From the NCBI GenBank assembly GCA_002633025.1, contig NMRB01000440.1, forward strand, positions 195,490-259,489: DNA of 64,000 nucleotides. The letters are read 5' to 3'. The position numbers were made by a program, and so were the translations under genes. The notes under the pieces were generated by a model, which did no database searches, was not told the DNA's origin, and saw only the letters and a list, made by a program, of their open reading frames with translations. Source of the DNA: Notospermus geniculatus (Eukaryota > Nemertea > Pilidiophora > Heteronemertea > Lineidae). Shown here piece by piece: positions 49,033-59,789 of the stretch (position 1 is the first letter of the stretch; the number at the start of each line of letters is the position of its first letter).

Positions 49033-50540
49033 TTACATTTCCTGTAGGTTGAGCTCCAGTTGCTGTCTTCGATAGGCCAAAACGTAGCAGACATCGGCGA
49101 TGGTGGACAGCCATTCCCGACCATGGCGATACAACCCTTTCAGAATGTGATAATCTTTTAGCCAGTTTATAGTATGTTCGACCCTGACACGACACTTGTT
49201 CACTTGTAGGTTGAAAAGCTTTCTTTCTATGTTTGTTACTTCGTCGCCTTCAGCAAGGCGCGGTTGGCGATAAGGAGTGATTATGGGATATTCGCATGGT
49301 CCGAATGCTTTGTCCCCAAGCAGCACTGCGCCCTCCGGTAATGGAAGTTCCTGTCCGGGCCCGATACGAGGTATTTCCCTGTAGATGGCGGCATCACGGC
49401 GTCTCCCTAGGAATCCTGAAGATAAATGTCTCAGGGGGTTGTCAGACAAATGCAGACCAGCAGACCTGCAGACTGCAGACTGCAGACCGCAGACTGGGCG
49501 GGTCCATATTGATTTAGGGGTGAAAGGTGGTGTAGTGCAAATAAAGTCATCTTTTAACCGACCAATTGAACATCATAAATGAGCAGGAGGTATTAAGGAA
49601 GAATGGGGCATTGTCCTTCAGTCTGTAGAACACCTGTTTTTGAAAGATGGAGCCCAAAATACAACATGTTACGCCGATCACATCTGTTGATCCTTGTTTT
49701 AGTAACGACACTGAAGTGGAAAGAATCTAAAAATAGCATCTTCACATGGGATTCCGGGGTTCCACTGTGACGTCATTGGCATTTCGCGGCAATATCGTCA
49801 TGACATGCATGTCACTGACTGTCATGACTGTGGCGGATCGATGGCAAGATTTTTAAATGATTTCCCACGTTTTCAGGATATTCTGGCGCAGTGAATAGCG
49901 GTAAGTTGTACAATAATATGTAAAGGCTTTGCACAGTGCTATNTACCTCATGTATCGTCCCATCGATGGCTCCAACGGCACACGAAATATTTTCCCAGTA
50001 ATTGAAGAAACCCATCCATTCTTCAACAGGAGCCCATCTTATGTCACGACACAGATACTCGTGCACAATAGGAAGTAGAAAATATATGTCTCTTTCAACC
50101 GTGGTCACACTAACATCAAACAATCCGCTCAAAAGATAGAGACTTGGATACTGCCGTTACCAAATGAAAAGCATCAATATCCGATTGCGCGGTGTTAACA
50201 GAAAGTCTCGTCGTTGGGGACCACCAATTTCTTGACGATTTAAAATCCACGGAGTCAGGTCCTCCACAATTTGAGTCAACGAATCCAATGTTTCACCAGT
50301 TAACATCCACTTTAATTGTTCGTCATGAAAAAGCATCCAAACATCTCTTCCTTGGTGTAGCGGAGGGTTCCTGTTGAACATAATTGAATAAAAACTTGGC
50401 ATGGGTACTGGGATGACCAAAAGGCACGACTCAATGATATCCATTAATGCCATCGCTTGATCGGTTTCACCTTGGGAAATGTTGAATAAAAGTTCACAAG
50501 AATTTGCCAAGAACCTCAAAATGTCTAAGATATCATGCAC
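49033..50540 (-). pseudogene. PIF/Harbinger- or ISL2EU-type transposase (HTH_Tnp_4 + DDE_Tnp_4), disrupted
   Basis: DDE transposase that would cut and join element ends in the nucleus. From the 5' side on the minus strand there is an N-terminal helical region (50540-50160) ending LTPRNRILMLFIW, then an in-frame TAA at 50157-50159. The same frame continues with the HTH segment (LSGLFDVSVTTVERDIYFLL) and the first catalytic Asp in AVGAIDGTIHEV. There a GAG|GTA donor-like site and an ambiguous N (49943) occur. The middle of the catalytic domain is not found in 49450-49942. Coding resumes at 49449-49033 with HLSSGFLGRRRDAAIY (second Asp), LLGDKAFGPCEYPIITPYR and RVRVEHTINWLKDYHILKG (catalytic Glu). 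So the first Asp, second Asp and Glu are present, but the gene has a stop and lacks the middle of its catalytic domain. A TGCAGAC microsatellite (49453-49497) marks the junction. A Myb-like gene starts about 475 bp away in the opposite direction, as in Harbinger elements. Confidence 0.78.
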
Positions 50541-51014
50541 TTGTGCATCCAGTTTCGGTTATACAGAAATGACACCATTTTAGTCAGTTTTCGCAACAAA
50601 TTTTGAAATTCTGGCTTCATTGCCGTGTAGATACAAACCCAAAGTTACAAGTACACAGAAAATAATTTCTTAGTTCTTTGTTACAAAGCCGCATTATGTA
50701 ACGAAAGGTCGGCCTTTGTTTTAGCTAATTGGGTCATCAGCAGGTGGCAAACTCCACATTTTTGTTATTGCACTGTCCCTCTGATACATTTAGTGTAGCT
50801 GCAAGTTAAAATGGCTAGGTCATTTCAAAGATATTTGACATTTTCAAAAACTGGACTCAGAAAATTTGGTCACTGAACCTAGCCCTTAATACTTATGGAG
50901 ACTTGGGAAATCTGGGTGGAACAACAGGACACGAGCTTACAGCCAGATTCTCGTATTTCTATTATGCCGTGATTGCATGCGTGGTACATTTGAGGGGTTT
51001 TTCATGCGTACAAG
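50541..51014. other. Divergent intergenic region between transposase and Myb-like gene
   Basis: About 475 bp that should carry promoters for both genes. No TATA box is identified with confidence. Confidence 0.35.
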
Positions 51015-54000
51015 ATGGCCGAACGAAGGCGTCCTTTGCTCCGAGTTGTGCCCCAAGAACTGGAGATGATAATTGCTGGCCAAGCGGTTTTTGGGCGGCA
51101 CTGGGCTCCTATCGTGCAATATATAAGAGACCACGGCAATGGACTCCCACGAAACATCAGGGAGATATATGCTGACGACACCACAGGCGCAATGCAGCGG
51201 TTGCAAAGGCGAGTGCGTGGTGCGTTCGATATCCGAATGGCAAGGTAATGTCCTTACAGGTTTCCAGTATAAACTGGACATACTGTGGTTTCGTGTTTTT
51301 AACACACCTTCATTACAAGGTGGTGAGACCGCCTCCATCGTAATATGCATTGAGTGTGACAATAGGCGTCTTGGAGTAAAAGGCCAAGGCGAAGATAGGG
51401 GACACCGCCCGGTTTCTATTTTTACCAGCGAAGGTCGGACAAATATTAGATAACAAGTAGACTTTACTGAGTGACCACATTGTCGATGGTGAGACAGGAC
51501 AAAAGCAGGGTCGGACAAACACAATGAAATTGACACGTCCGACGTCACTCGGGCGGTTCGCTATGTTGTAACTGATCAGACTTTGAACAATGACTTGCGG
51601 TTTTTGGGTATCCTTGCGGCGTTCCGCCGTCAGTAGAGTTGTGGCACTGTACAGGGTGGTTCATAAGCAGTACTCTTTGTTTTCGCGACGTAGCGGCCTA
51701 ACCAGATTGTGTATGTGACGTCATGCCAAGTACTAGCATTATGCCACTGCATAAAATGCACATGTTGCGTGACGTCACAACGACAGGGCTTCTTCGATGT
51801 CTGTCAAGTATCGTATCCATTGTGACATTGAGTACGTTTGTAGCTGAGAATGGTCAGCAGCCCTCGGTTATAAAGGCCTGGGACAGACGAACAGACATGA
51901 CAAGGCGCGGGGAAATTTTTATTTCATATTAATGTCAATGCATCGTTTTGCCGGGAATGTCCGAAAAATAACGCAGGGACTCTCTCATTTCATTGCAGTG
52001 GGTTAATTTTATAACTTGCCAATTGGTTATCAGCCGGCAAGGACATTACAGATTCAAAAACTAAAGTATCGTGAGAAAAATGTGGCTGAGCGATGCTTCT
52101 AAATTGTGCATGCTCTACGGGGAAAACGCGAGTGGTTAATTTTCTGTGACGCTCTGTATGAACCGACCGCAGTTGAATGAAATTGACCACGTGGACTTAA
52201 AAGCCCGAAAAGGCTTAAGGCAATTGGTCATCCGTGGTGAATGAACTGAAAGACCCTTTGTGTACCTATTGCAGGGCGGCGCGTTCAGTGCCCGCCTTGA
52301 ATAGCCGTGGTTCCTGTCTGAAAAAGCCCCGACTTTTCATAGCCAGGTGTAATGTATGAGAATGCCCCCCGTATGCCATGCCCGCTTTATTGTGTGACGG
52401 ACACTCAAATACAGAAAGACATGTTGATCAGTACCTCCCACATTGTCACATCGCGGCTTATTCCNNNNNNNNNNNNNNNNNNNNNNNNNNNNNNNNNNNN
52501 NNNNNNNNNNNNNNNNNNNNNNNNNNNNNNNNNNNNNNNNNNNNNNNNNNNNNNNNNNNNNNNNNNNNNNNNNNNNNNNNNNNNNNNNNNNNNNNNNNNN
52601 NNNNNNNNNNNNNNNNNNNNNNNNNNNNNNNNNNNNNNNNNNNNNNNNNNNNNNNNNNNNNNNNNNNNNNNNNNNNNNNNNNNNNNNNNNNNNNNNNNNN
52701 NNNNNNNNNNNNNNNNNNNNNNNNNNNNNNNNNNNNNNNNNNNNNNNNNNNNNNNNNNNNNNNNNNNNNNNNNNNNNNNNNNNNNNNNNNNNNNNNNNNN
52801 NNNNNNNNNNNNNNNNNNNNNNNNNNNNNNNNNNNNNNNNNNNNNNNNNNNNNNNNNNNNNNNNNNNNNNNNNNNNNNNNNNNNNNNNNNNNNNNNNNNN
52901 NNNNNNNNNNNNNNNNNNNNNNNNNNNNNNNNNNNNNNNNNNNNNNNNNNNNNNNNNNNNNNNNNNNNNNNNNNNNNNNNNNNNNNNNNNNNNNNNNNNN
53001 NNNNNNNNNNNNNNNNNNNNNNNNNNNNNNNNNNNNNNNNNNNNNNNNNNNNNNNNNNNNNNNNNNNNNNNNNNNNNNNNNNNNNNNNNNNNNNNNNNNN
53101 NNNNNNNNNNNNNNNNNNNNNNNNNNNNNNNNNNNNNNNNNNNNNNNNNNNNNNNNNNNNNNNNNNNNNNNNNNNNNNNNNNNNNNNNNNNNNNNNNNNN
53201 NNNNNNNNNNNNNNNNNNNNNNNNNNNNNNNNNNNNNNNNNNNNNNNNNNNNNNNNNNNNNNNNNNNNNNNNNNNNNNNNNNNNNNNNNNNNNNNNNNNN
53301 NNNNNNNNNNNNNNNNNNNNNNNNNNNNNNNNNNNNNNNNNNNNNNNNNNNNNNNNNNNNNNNNNNNNNNNNNNNNNNNNNNNNNNNNNNNNNNNNNNNN
53401 NNNNNNNNNNNNNNNNNNNNNNNNNNNNNNNNNNNNNNNNNNNNNNNNNNNNNNNNNNNNNNNNCCTTATGTCAAAGATGTCAAGTCTAGTCAAAACAGT
53501 GATTATTACAGGTCTGAGTGTTAAGCAAAACACAACTTAAGGAAAAGTGAGTTATCAAATGAAGCATTTTTTAGGACTTACCAATGAAAATCAAATGTTT
53601 TTCTTTTTGATATATGTAGCAGACAGTCAACGCTAATAGGAGGTGAAAAAATCAGCCCACGAAATGGCCAGATTCTAGGAGTAATTTGGCCTCAAAGATA
53701 AAACAAAAGAGCTAATTAGTCATTTATGTTATCAAAAATAATGTCTATTGCCCTTCATTCATCCCTCCAAGTTTCAGAAACATAACTTGACAGGGATCCC
53801 AAATGGGGAATTTGATCTTAAACCCCCATGACCTTTGTTAAAATGGATTTTAATGACATTTTCAAATTCAGTCAATCAAAATGTACATGTACATTTTTTT
53901 ACAATTCACATTGATTTTGAAGCGGCAGATTTTGCAGAATACGCCTCCGAAGTTCGGCTGTAAAATCTTTCTTTCGCTTTTTTTCTCAAAATGGCGCTTG

Positions 54001-55107
54001 ATATTGAAGACTATCATGGCGCCCCAATTGAATCAAAACAAACCGCACGAGCGATTTGCTTTAATTTTGCCCATCTCTAAACACTGTAACAGTACATTTC
54101 TTTCATTCAGGGCGGTAAATCAGAGGTACATGGAAATGAGGAATGCCCCGCCCCAACCCCCACCCGTAGGCATTCTTGGAGGTAACCAAGAATTACCTCC
54201 GTTGAATCCACCAAGAGACAACCATCACCTTATCGACCTGGATGATGACCCTGGAAATCATCCCCAGGAGGTGCTACTGATTCAGCAAAGGGACCATCAC
54301 CAGCCCAATGACCGTCAAATTCCAGCTGTCCAGCAAGAAAATCAGATGCGTGATGACCCAGACGTACAGGCGGCACTCAATATCAGACGGGTCCCCGACG
54401 GACTACTTCCACTCCTTAATGAGGAACATCCAGGCAACCAGATCGGGAATCCACGGGCAGGTGTTCAGATGCTCCAACCCCCACTTGTAGGTATCGTAGC
54501 ACTAGAAGGCAACAAAGAATTACCTCTGCAGAATTCACCAAGACACCAAAGGGACCAACTGTTTGACCGCCCTCTCCCGGATAACCAGCAACAGGATCAG
54601 TTGCGTGTCCCCGAAGGGCTACCTCGTGGTAGGCCCGTGGCCCTTGATGAGCCTGCACTAGGCAACCACATTGGCGTTCAGGCGCCCCAACCTCCACCTA
54701 TGGGTATCCGTGTACCGGAATATAACCAAGAATTACCTCGTCTGCAGAATCCAGCAAGACAACAAAGGGACCATCACCAACCGATTGCCCGCCCAGTCCC
54801 AGATGACCAAGAAGAGGATCAGATACGTGCCCCAGGCATACAGGCAGCGCTCCATATTGAGCGGGTCCCCGAAGCAATACCTCGTGCTAGACCCATTCCC
54901 ATCCCTGCTGTACAACGAAGACAGCCTGTCTATGCCATAGCCAGAGAGTCGTATCTCATGCATCAACAGTTAGTTCAAGGCACCATGCAGGACACACTTG
55001 AAGCTTCACGGGCGGCCTCAGTTGCAGTTTACGAAGGAATGCCAAGAACACTGGAGGCCATTGAAGCAGCTGCCAATGCCATTCAGGAGCGATTCCATGT
55101 TGATTAA
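51015..55107 (+). CDS. Two-exon Myb/SANT-like, Gln/Pro-rich repeat protein (probable Harbinger partner)
   Basis: Exon 1 51015-51244 and exon 2 54111-55107; donor CAAG|GTAATG, acceptor TTTCATTCAG. The phase-2 junction fits and gives 408 aa. The ATG has good context (CAAGATGGCC). Residues 12-75 (QELEMIIAGQAVFGRHWAPI, then a RLQRRVRGAF helix) resemble a Myb/SANT DNA-binding fold with a conserved Trp. Exon 2 has three imperfect repeats, each starting QPPxxGI, then xNxELPxLxxPxxxxRD and QDQxRxP words (starts about residues 85, 190 and 255). It ends in a helical Ala/Glu-rich tail (ASRAASVAVYEGMPRTLEAI). The frame open upstream of exon 2 to 53881 is likely intron. Harbinger elements encode a Myb-like protein that helps the transposase enter the nucleus and bind ends. 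That role here is inferred from the neighbour. The 1000-N gap lies in the intron, so extra exons are possible. Confidence 0.5.
52465..53464. other. Assembly gap (N)
   Basis: Exactly 1000 N, probably an arbitrary-size scaffold gap, inside the proposed intron of the Myb-like gene. Confidence 0.99.
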
Positions 55108-56020
55108 GGGTGCAACGACACCACCACAATTTCGGCTTTGATGCCTGCCAGTTCCTGTTTGCAAAAGATATTTGAGTTCGTCGGAAACGTGAACAAGTTT
55201 CAATTAGCTATGATTTCCATATACATGTATATGAAAAACTTATTACAAGTTGGAATGAAAACCACATTCGCTCGATCTAGTTAGTTTTGAATAGAATTAG
55301 ACAGTCGGTTTGCCATGAGAAACCTAATTTCTGTTGTTGTAAGAAACATGTATTGGTTAAAAATTCAAAAACCACATTTCCCTACTCTTGAGCAAATTTG
55401 CTTGTCGGCCGGATTACGTATTGTTTAATTGTTTGGTGCAATACATGTAGTTGTACATGTAACAAATTTTATTTTAAACTCTTATTGATATTATATTTTA
55501 TGTTAAAAATGTCATTTGTCAAGTCGTTTTTTTATTTCCGCAGGAGAAATTTTGACGGGATGTTTGTGCGGCCAACTACAGTAGTCCATTTACAGTTGGT
55601 AAGCGAGTTCGGCCATATCTCAACATTTTCGAACAAGAACAGAAATGTTAGCTGCATTCACACTTAAATAATTTTAAATCCAAATTACTCACTGCGAATT
55701 CGGGAATATGGCTTTGAGAGGTTCAGACCATATTTTCAAGTCCCATTGACTCAATCCAGTTTCTTCGATTCGGTTATAAACGTGGATCGAGTAAAACATA
55801 CTGACGCTTGTTGTCTGAAAACCGGTTTGAGAAGCAAGTCTGAACGCAACTTCATATTACTATAGGAAATCCTCCGTGGGGTAATCAACATTTTCCAAGT
55901 CAGTATTGAGAAGTCGGTCGGGGGGGGGGGGGCGTCGTTTTTCCNTGAAAAAAAATTGATAGTTGGATTTTTACGCGGATTTTTTAATCACAGGGGCTTT
56001 TAAATAATAGGTGTAACGTC
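55108..56020. other. 3' flank of the Myb-like gene; no gene seen
   Basis: AT-rich with ACATGTA words and a G-run plus an N at 55919-55945. A transposon terminus could lie here, but I could not match it to the 48.8-49.0 kb side. Confidence 0.3.
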
Positions 56021-56025
56021 GATCA

Positions 56026-56135
56026 GTGTTCCCCGTATTTCTGTGTTTTTCGTATTGTTTCCCTCCTGACGGATTAAGCGGCAACTAACCCAACAATAAC
56101 CATTCTAGGCCGCTTCTATTGTTGGGGAACACTGA
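56026..56135. mobile_element. Small MITE, CAGTGTTCCCC ends
   Basis: CAGTGTTCCCC at left is mirrored by GGGGAACACTG at right. Inner GACGGATTAAGCGGC and GGCCGCTTCTATTGTT echo the larger CAGGTGTAGCAG family. Confidence 0.6.
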
Positions 56136-56299
56136 GCTACAGAAACACTCACAGATGTTACACCTGGGCACAGCGCGAGCGATCTGGGAACGACCACACA
56201 TGGTCGACAGGCATGATTAAAAACCGCAAAGCTCTGTCACATTACATGACTTCCGCATTCCATTGGGTCGTGCTTCGATGTTGCCGGACTAATGGCCTA

Positions 56300-56690
56300 A
56301 TGCCCGCTGTACACGATCAAATTTTTCATCCATTTTTTTGGGAATTCAGATTCAGGTGTGAAGGGAAAGGAAAAACTGTCATGTGAACAAGCGATCCTAT
56401 TGTAACATTTGAATCTCTGGCGATTGGTTTCTATAGCCATGCACCTTAATCCGTCATGGAACAAAGTGGACACTTTTTACAGGGGGACATTTTTTACTGT
56501 TACACCGAGCATATTGTGCGGGTGCATGTAGGCCTTTATTGAGCATAGTCAGGAAATTGGATGAAAAATTGGATCGTGTGTATATGCCTTTAAAGGCTTT
56601 TATACATTAAAGCCACAATAGGCTTGGAATCTGAATTTCCCAAAAATTGGTTGAAAAATTGGATCGTGTGTAGGATATAGGCCTTTAGCA
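56300..56690. mobile_element. MITE (GTACACGATCAAATTTTTCA ends) with a CAGGTGTAGCAG-family element inserted at 56345-56512
   Basis: TTCATCCATTTTTTTGGGAA and AATTCAGATTC on the left return as GAATCTGAATTTCCCAAAAA, GGTTGAAAAATTGGATCG at 56628-56670. Between them 56345-56512 carries AGGTGTGAAGGGAAAGG, GGTTTCTATAGCCATGC and GTGGACACTTTTTACAGGG of the other family. Confidence 0.55.
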
Positions 56691-56699
56691 AATTGGAAA

Positions 56700-56975
56700 T
56701 ATACTCGCGCGCAAATGGCGACAATGGGATTGTCTCAATAGTCTAATGTTATGAAGCTACTTGCTCGCCCTATTGTATATGCTTTCGCGCAAGTGACGAC
56801 AATGGGACAGTCTCGATGGTCTGATGTTGTGAAGCTACTTGCTCGCCCTATTGTATTTATATGCTCTGGCGCAAGTGACGACAATGGGACAGTCTCGATG
56901 GTCTAATGTTGTGAAGCCATTTGCTCGCCCTATTGTATTTATATGCTCTCGCGCAAGTGACGACATTGTGGAAAC
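56700..56975 (+). repeat. Tandem repeat, about 82-bp unit, 3.3 copies
   Basis: Unit wording is CGCGCAAGTGACGACAATGG, GACAGTCTCGATGGTCTAA, then TTGCTCGCCCTATTGTATTT. ACAATGGGA starts at 56721, 56799 and 56881, with a truncated unit at 56963. Confidence 0.8.
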
Positions 56976-57076
56976 TGTATGGGGATGGTCTCGTCTAGAA
57001 ACGACCTATTCGCACAAATGAACAAGAGGCCCATGGGCGTTGCGCTCAGATTTGTGCATATAGGCCTACATGAACA

Positions 57077-57285
57077 TAATTATGTGAGCCACTCCAGCAA
57101 AAGCAGACGCTTGTTGCAACCCGAGGAAAGGGTTAACGGCCTTGCAGCACAACAGCTGAAATGTACGTTGGCGAGGGTTTACAATAGCACTGGACAGCAT
57201 TGACAATAGTTGGGTAAACTGATGACCAATGACGATCACTTGCGACATTCATGTGTCTGCTTTTGCTGGGGCGGCTCACATATTG
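57077..57285. mobile_element. MITE, TIR TATGTGAGCC...CAGCAAAAGCAGAC
   Basis: CTCCAGCAAAAGCAGACGC at left is mirrored by GTGTCTGCTTTTGCTGGGG at right. Inner ACGTTGGCGAGGGTTTACAA is not mirrored. Confidence 0.7.
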
Positions 57286-57464
57286 TTGAAATGGACGAGG
57301 TAGGACCCCGTGATCACAAACCTCACCTCCCGGAATGAGCCCCAAGCGAGACCTCTCAATGGCCCTCAGATTTAGTTATAAGTTGGGGTTGTGAGTGGTT
57401 TCTTTAACAGTCAACTTGGAAGTTTGAATACGACGGAAATTGACACGAAGGTATAGACAATCTA

Positions 57465-58100
57465 AGCTACGGTTACACCTGAAAATACCCTTGTTTTTCC
57501 GAACCCGTGTCAAACCCCGGCCGTGTGTACGAAAAACCCGGCGAGCGGTTTCCATCTTGAAAAGTAGTGAGAGCGCGGAGCGAACAGTAGAAATTCTTCT
57601 AATTGTTAAGCGGTCACCCCAACACTCGTTTTCTACGCTTACAATATAGATCGTTGAAGATAGGTGTATAAAGGTATAGAGTGACACAAACATCGGTGGA
57701 GTAGATATAAAGTAATAATAAAGTTATTCTGTTTCATTTTCGACAAGATAAATACACTTTTCGGGAAATAATACCATTTTGAAAAAGAAGTTCGTGTCAC
57801 GTGATAGACCAGCCCGCCGACGATGACGTCAAGGTTTTCAAGATGGCGATCTAGCGTCGATGGCAGTGTTAAAATTTTCGTCCAATTATCAAAAAATTTC
57901 AACGCTGTCGTGGAGTATGACATTGTTGGAGGCACAAAAACGAGGTCACTTAATGGCTGCGCCATCTGTGGCTGTGCTAAGAACTAACGAAAACACAGGG
58001 ATTTCGAATAGCACGGCGAGCTTGCCGTGTCTCAAAACCCCGTGTTTTTCAGACACGGGTTTCTTGAAGCCCGGCAAATCATAGGTGTGACCGCAAAAAA
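57465..58100. mobile_element. MITE-like inverted block with ACGGTTACACCTG / CATAGGTGTGACCG ends
   Basis: CGGTTACACCTGAAAATACC at left against CATAGGTGTGACCGC at right. Inner GTGTCAAACCCCGG and ACGGGTTTCTTGAAGCCCGG are related inverted words. The middle is diverged. Confidence 0.4.
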
Positions 58101-58146
58101 CCGGGGATTTTATGTATAGTGTACCCACGGCTCTAGAGGGACATAA

Positions 58147-58402
58147 CCCCTGTTTACACTACATGTACATAGAAATCCCCGGGCTTTTTGAGACCAGGTG
58201 TAGCAGTAAAAAGTGTCCCCCTGTAAAAAGTGTCCACTTCTATTGTTGAATGACGGAATAAGCGGCATGCGTATAGAAACCAATTGTCAGAGATTAGAAT
58301 GTAACAATAGGATCTTTTGTTCCCCGGGCAGTTTTTCCTAGGACATTCTTTCCCTTCACACCTGGTTCGACGCGGTTTTTTATGTAATGTAAACAGGGCT
58401 AT
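58147..58402. mobile_element. MITE (CCCTGTTTACA ends) with a CAGGTGTAGCAG element inserted at 58197-58372
   Basis: The inserted element keeps one arm nearly identical to 1921-2100 (CAATTGTCAGAGATTAGAAT) and the end TTCACACCTGG. Host arms are CCCCTGTTTACACTACATG and TGTAATGTAAACAGGG. Confidence 0.65.
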
Positions 58403-58690
58403 AAATAGAGACCTTAAGATCCGTCACGTCCCCGTCCCCGTCCCCGTCGCGGGCAAACAACGTCACGGCGTCATGCACTCCTGATTCCTGAACACCGAAC
58501 AGTTTTTGGGGCATCAGAAAAACCATCGATTGTCGTGAATCTGTTCAAAGATTGAGTAAATAAACGTGTTGTCCGCACGCTGGGAGACTTGAAGAAAAAG
58601 AATATGCCTTAAATATACCCGAGATTCGTTAGTAAACTGGTCAAAATTCACGACGGAGTGTTGGGAATTGACTCACGTCGTCAGAGCTTC

Positions 58691-59473
58691 TACGCCGTAT
58701 TACACAGTAAAAAATATAGTGTTAAGGTAACACTGAAAATGGGTGTTAACTTTAACACCGATTATGAGTGTCCAATAGCTCCCAACACCAACTTTTGGTG
58801 TTATGTTTCTAACACCGTACGGTGGTGTTAAGTTAACACCCACATGCAATAAAAATATCTTTAAATACATGCTGAAAACCTGTCTTTCTCATAAATGTCG
58901 AAAAAAAAACTGTCGAAAAAAGGTTCTATTTGGAGAAATAAAACGAGAAAAAAAATATGCTTCCGACGGGTTTCGAACCCGGGGGCTTCTGCATCGCAGG
59001 CACTCTCCTGATCCACTACACCACGATTCCACTTGACAAGCAGAGGAGAGTTTTTGCTATAAGAATATTAAACTTAGGATTTTATACTTATAACCTGCTT
59101 GAAAACAGCCAGAAGGAAGAGGCAAGCAAATTTGCAATGATCTCATAACTTAGTCTCGAAGAATTTCTTTTTGGAATAGAGAAATCAGCAAATAGTTATC
59201 AGTGGTAGCTAACACTACTTTATAGTGTTAGACTTTTACTTTAACACCATTAATGGGTGTTCAAAAAGGTTAACACCGATGGCTAACACCAATTTTAAGT
59301 GTCAAGCATCCCCTAACACTATTTATGGGTGTTAAACATTGTTAACACCGACCTTCAACACTTAGTAATAGTGTTAACATGTCTTAACACTCTTTTTAAC
59401 ACTGATTTCTAGTGTTATCAGACAGTTAACACTACTTTTGGGTGTATGGTTAACACTACTTTTTTTACTGTGT
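58691..59473. mobile_element. Nested MITE built of GTGTTAAC/TAACACC half-sites, TA-flanked
   Basis: Ends CACAGTAAAAAATATAGTG and CACTACTTTTTTTACTGTG, with TA outside. Inside, TAACACC/GGTGTTA words recur more than 20 times in both orientations, spaced about 10-25 bp. A tRNA-like module sits at 58965-59032. Confidence 0.75.
58965..59032 (-). other. tRNA-like module in the TAACACC element
   Basis: Minus strand TCGTGGTGTAGTGGATCAGG (A box) and CCCGGGTTCGAAACCCGTCG (T arm with B box). The anticodon stem and acceptor are poor. Captured tRNA or SINE head. Confidence 0.4.
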
Positions 59474-59789
59474 ACAGTCCGCCGTGACGTCGTCCACGCG
59501 GGGGAATCCCCACCAATTGATGACGTGGGACGCAGAAATGGGATCACGACGGGGACGGGGACGGCGACGTGACGGATCTTAAGGTCCCTAATAGAACATA
59601 ATTTTGCGGGCCGGTAACAACAACTGGCATTTGCATTAATACGGCCGTTCGGGAAAATGTGCTGTAGTCGACGCGAATACTGGTATGTCGCTTTAACGCG
59701 CTCGTCCATATCCGCTCACTACCCATTTAAGAGTCAAGGCACTTCTCAATATTATTACCTCAGCTGTATATGGGCGGTTAAACCCGCAT

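Larger units (their letters stand above)
58411..59588. mobile_element. Element with TIR GACCTTAAGATCCGTCACGT and (CCCCGT)n subterminal repeat
   Basis: Left GACCTTAAGATCCGTCACGT followed by CCCCGT repeats. The right end has GGGGAC repeats and ACGTGACGGATCTTAAGGTC. The element at 58691-59473 is nested within it. Confidence 0.75.

Noticed and set aside
53881-54110. N-terminal extension of the Gln/Pro-rich frame
   Set aside because: Composition shifts abruptly to AT-rich intron-like sequence, and a good acceptor (TTTCATTCAG) with matching phase lies at the boundary.
56700-56975. CRISPR-like regular repeat
   Set aside because: Whole units repeat without distinct spacers, and this is a eukaryotic genome; it is an ordinary tandem repeat.
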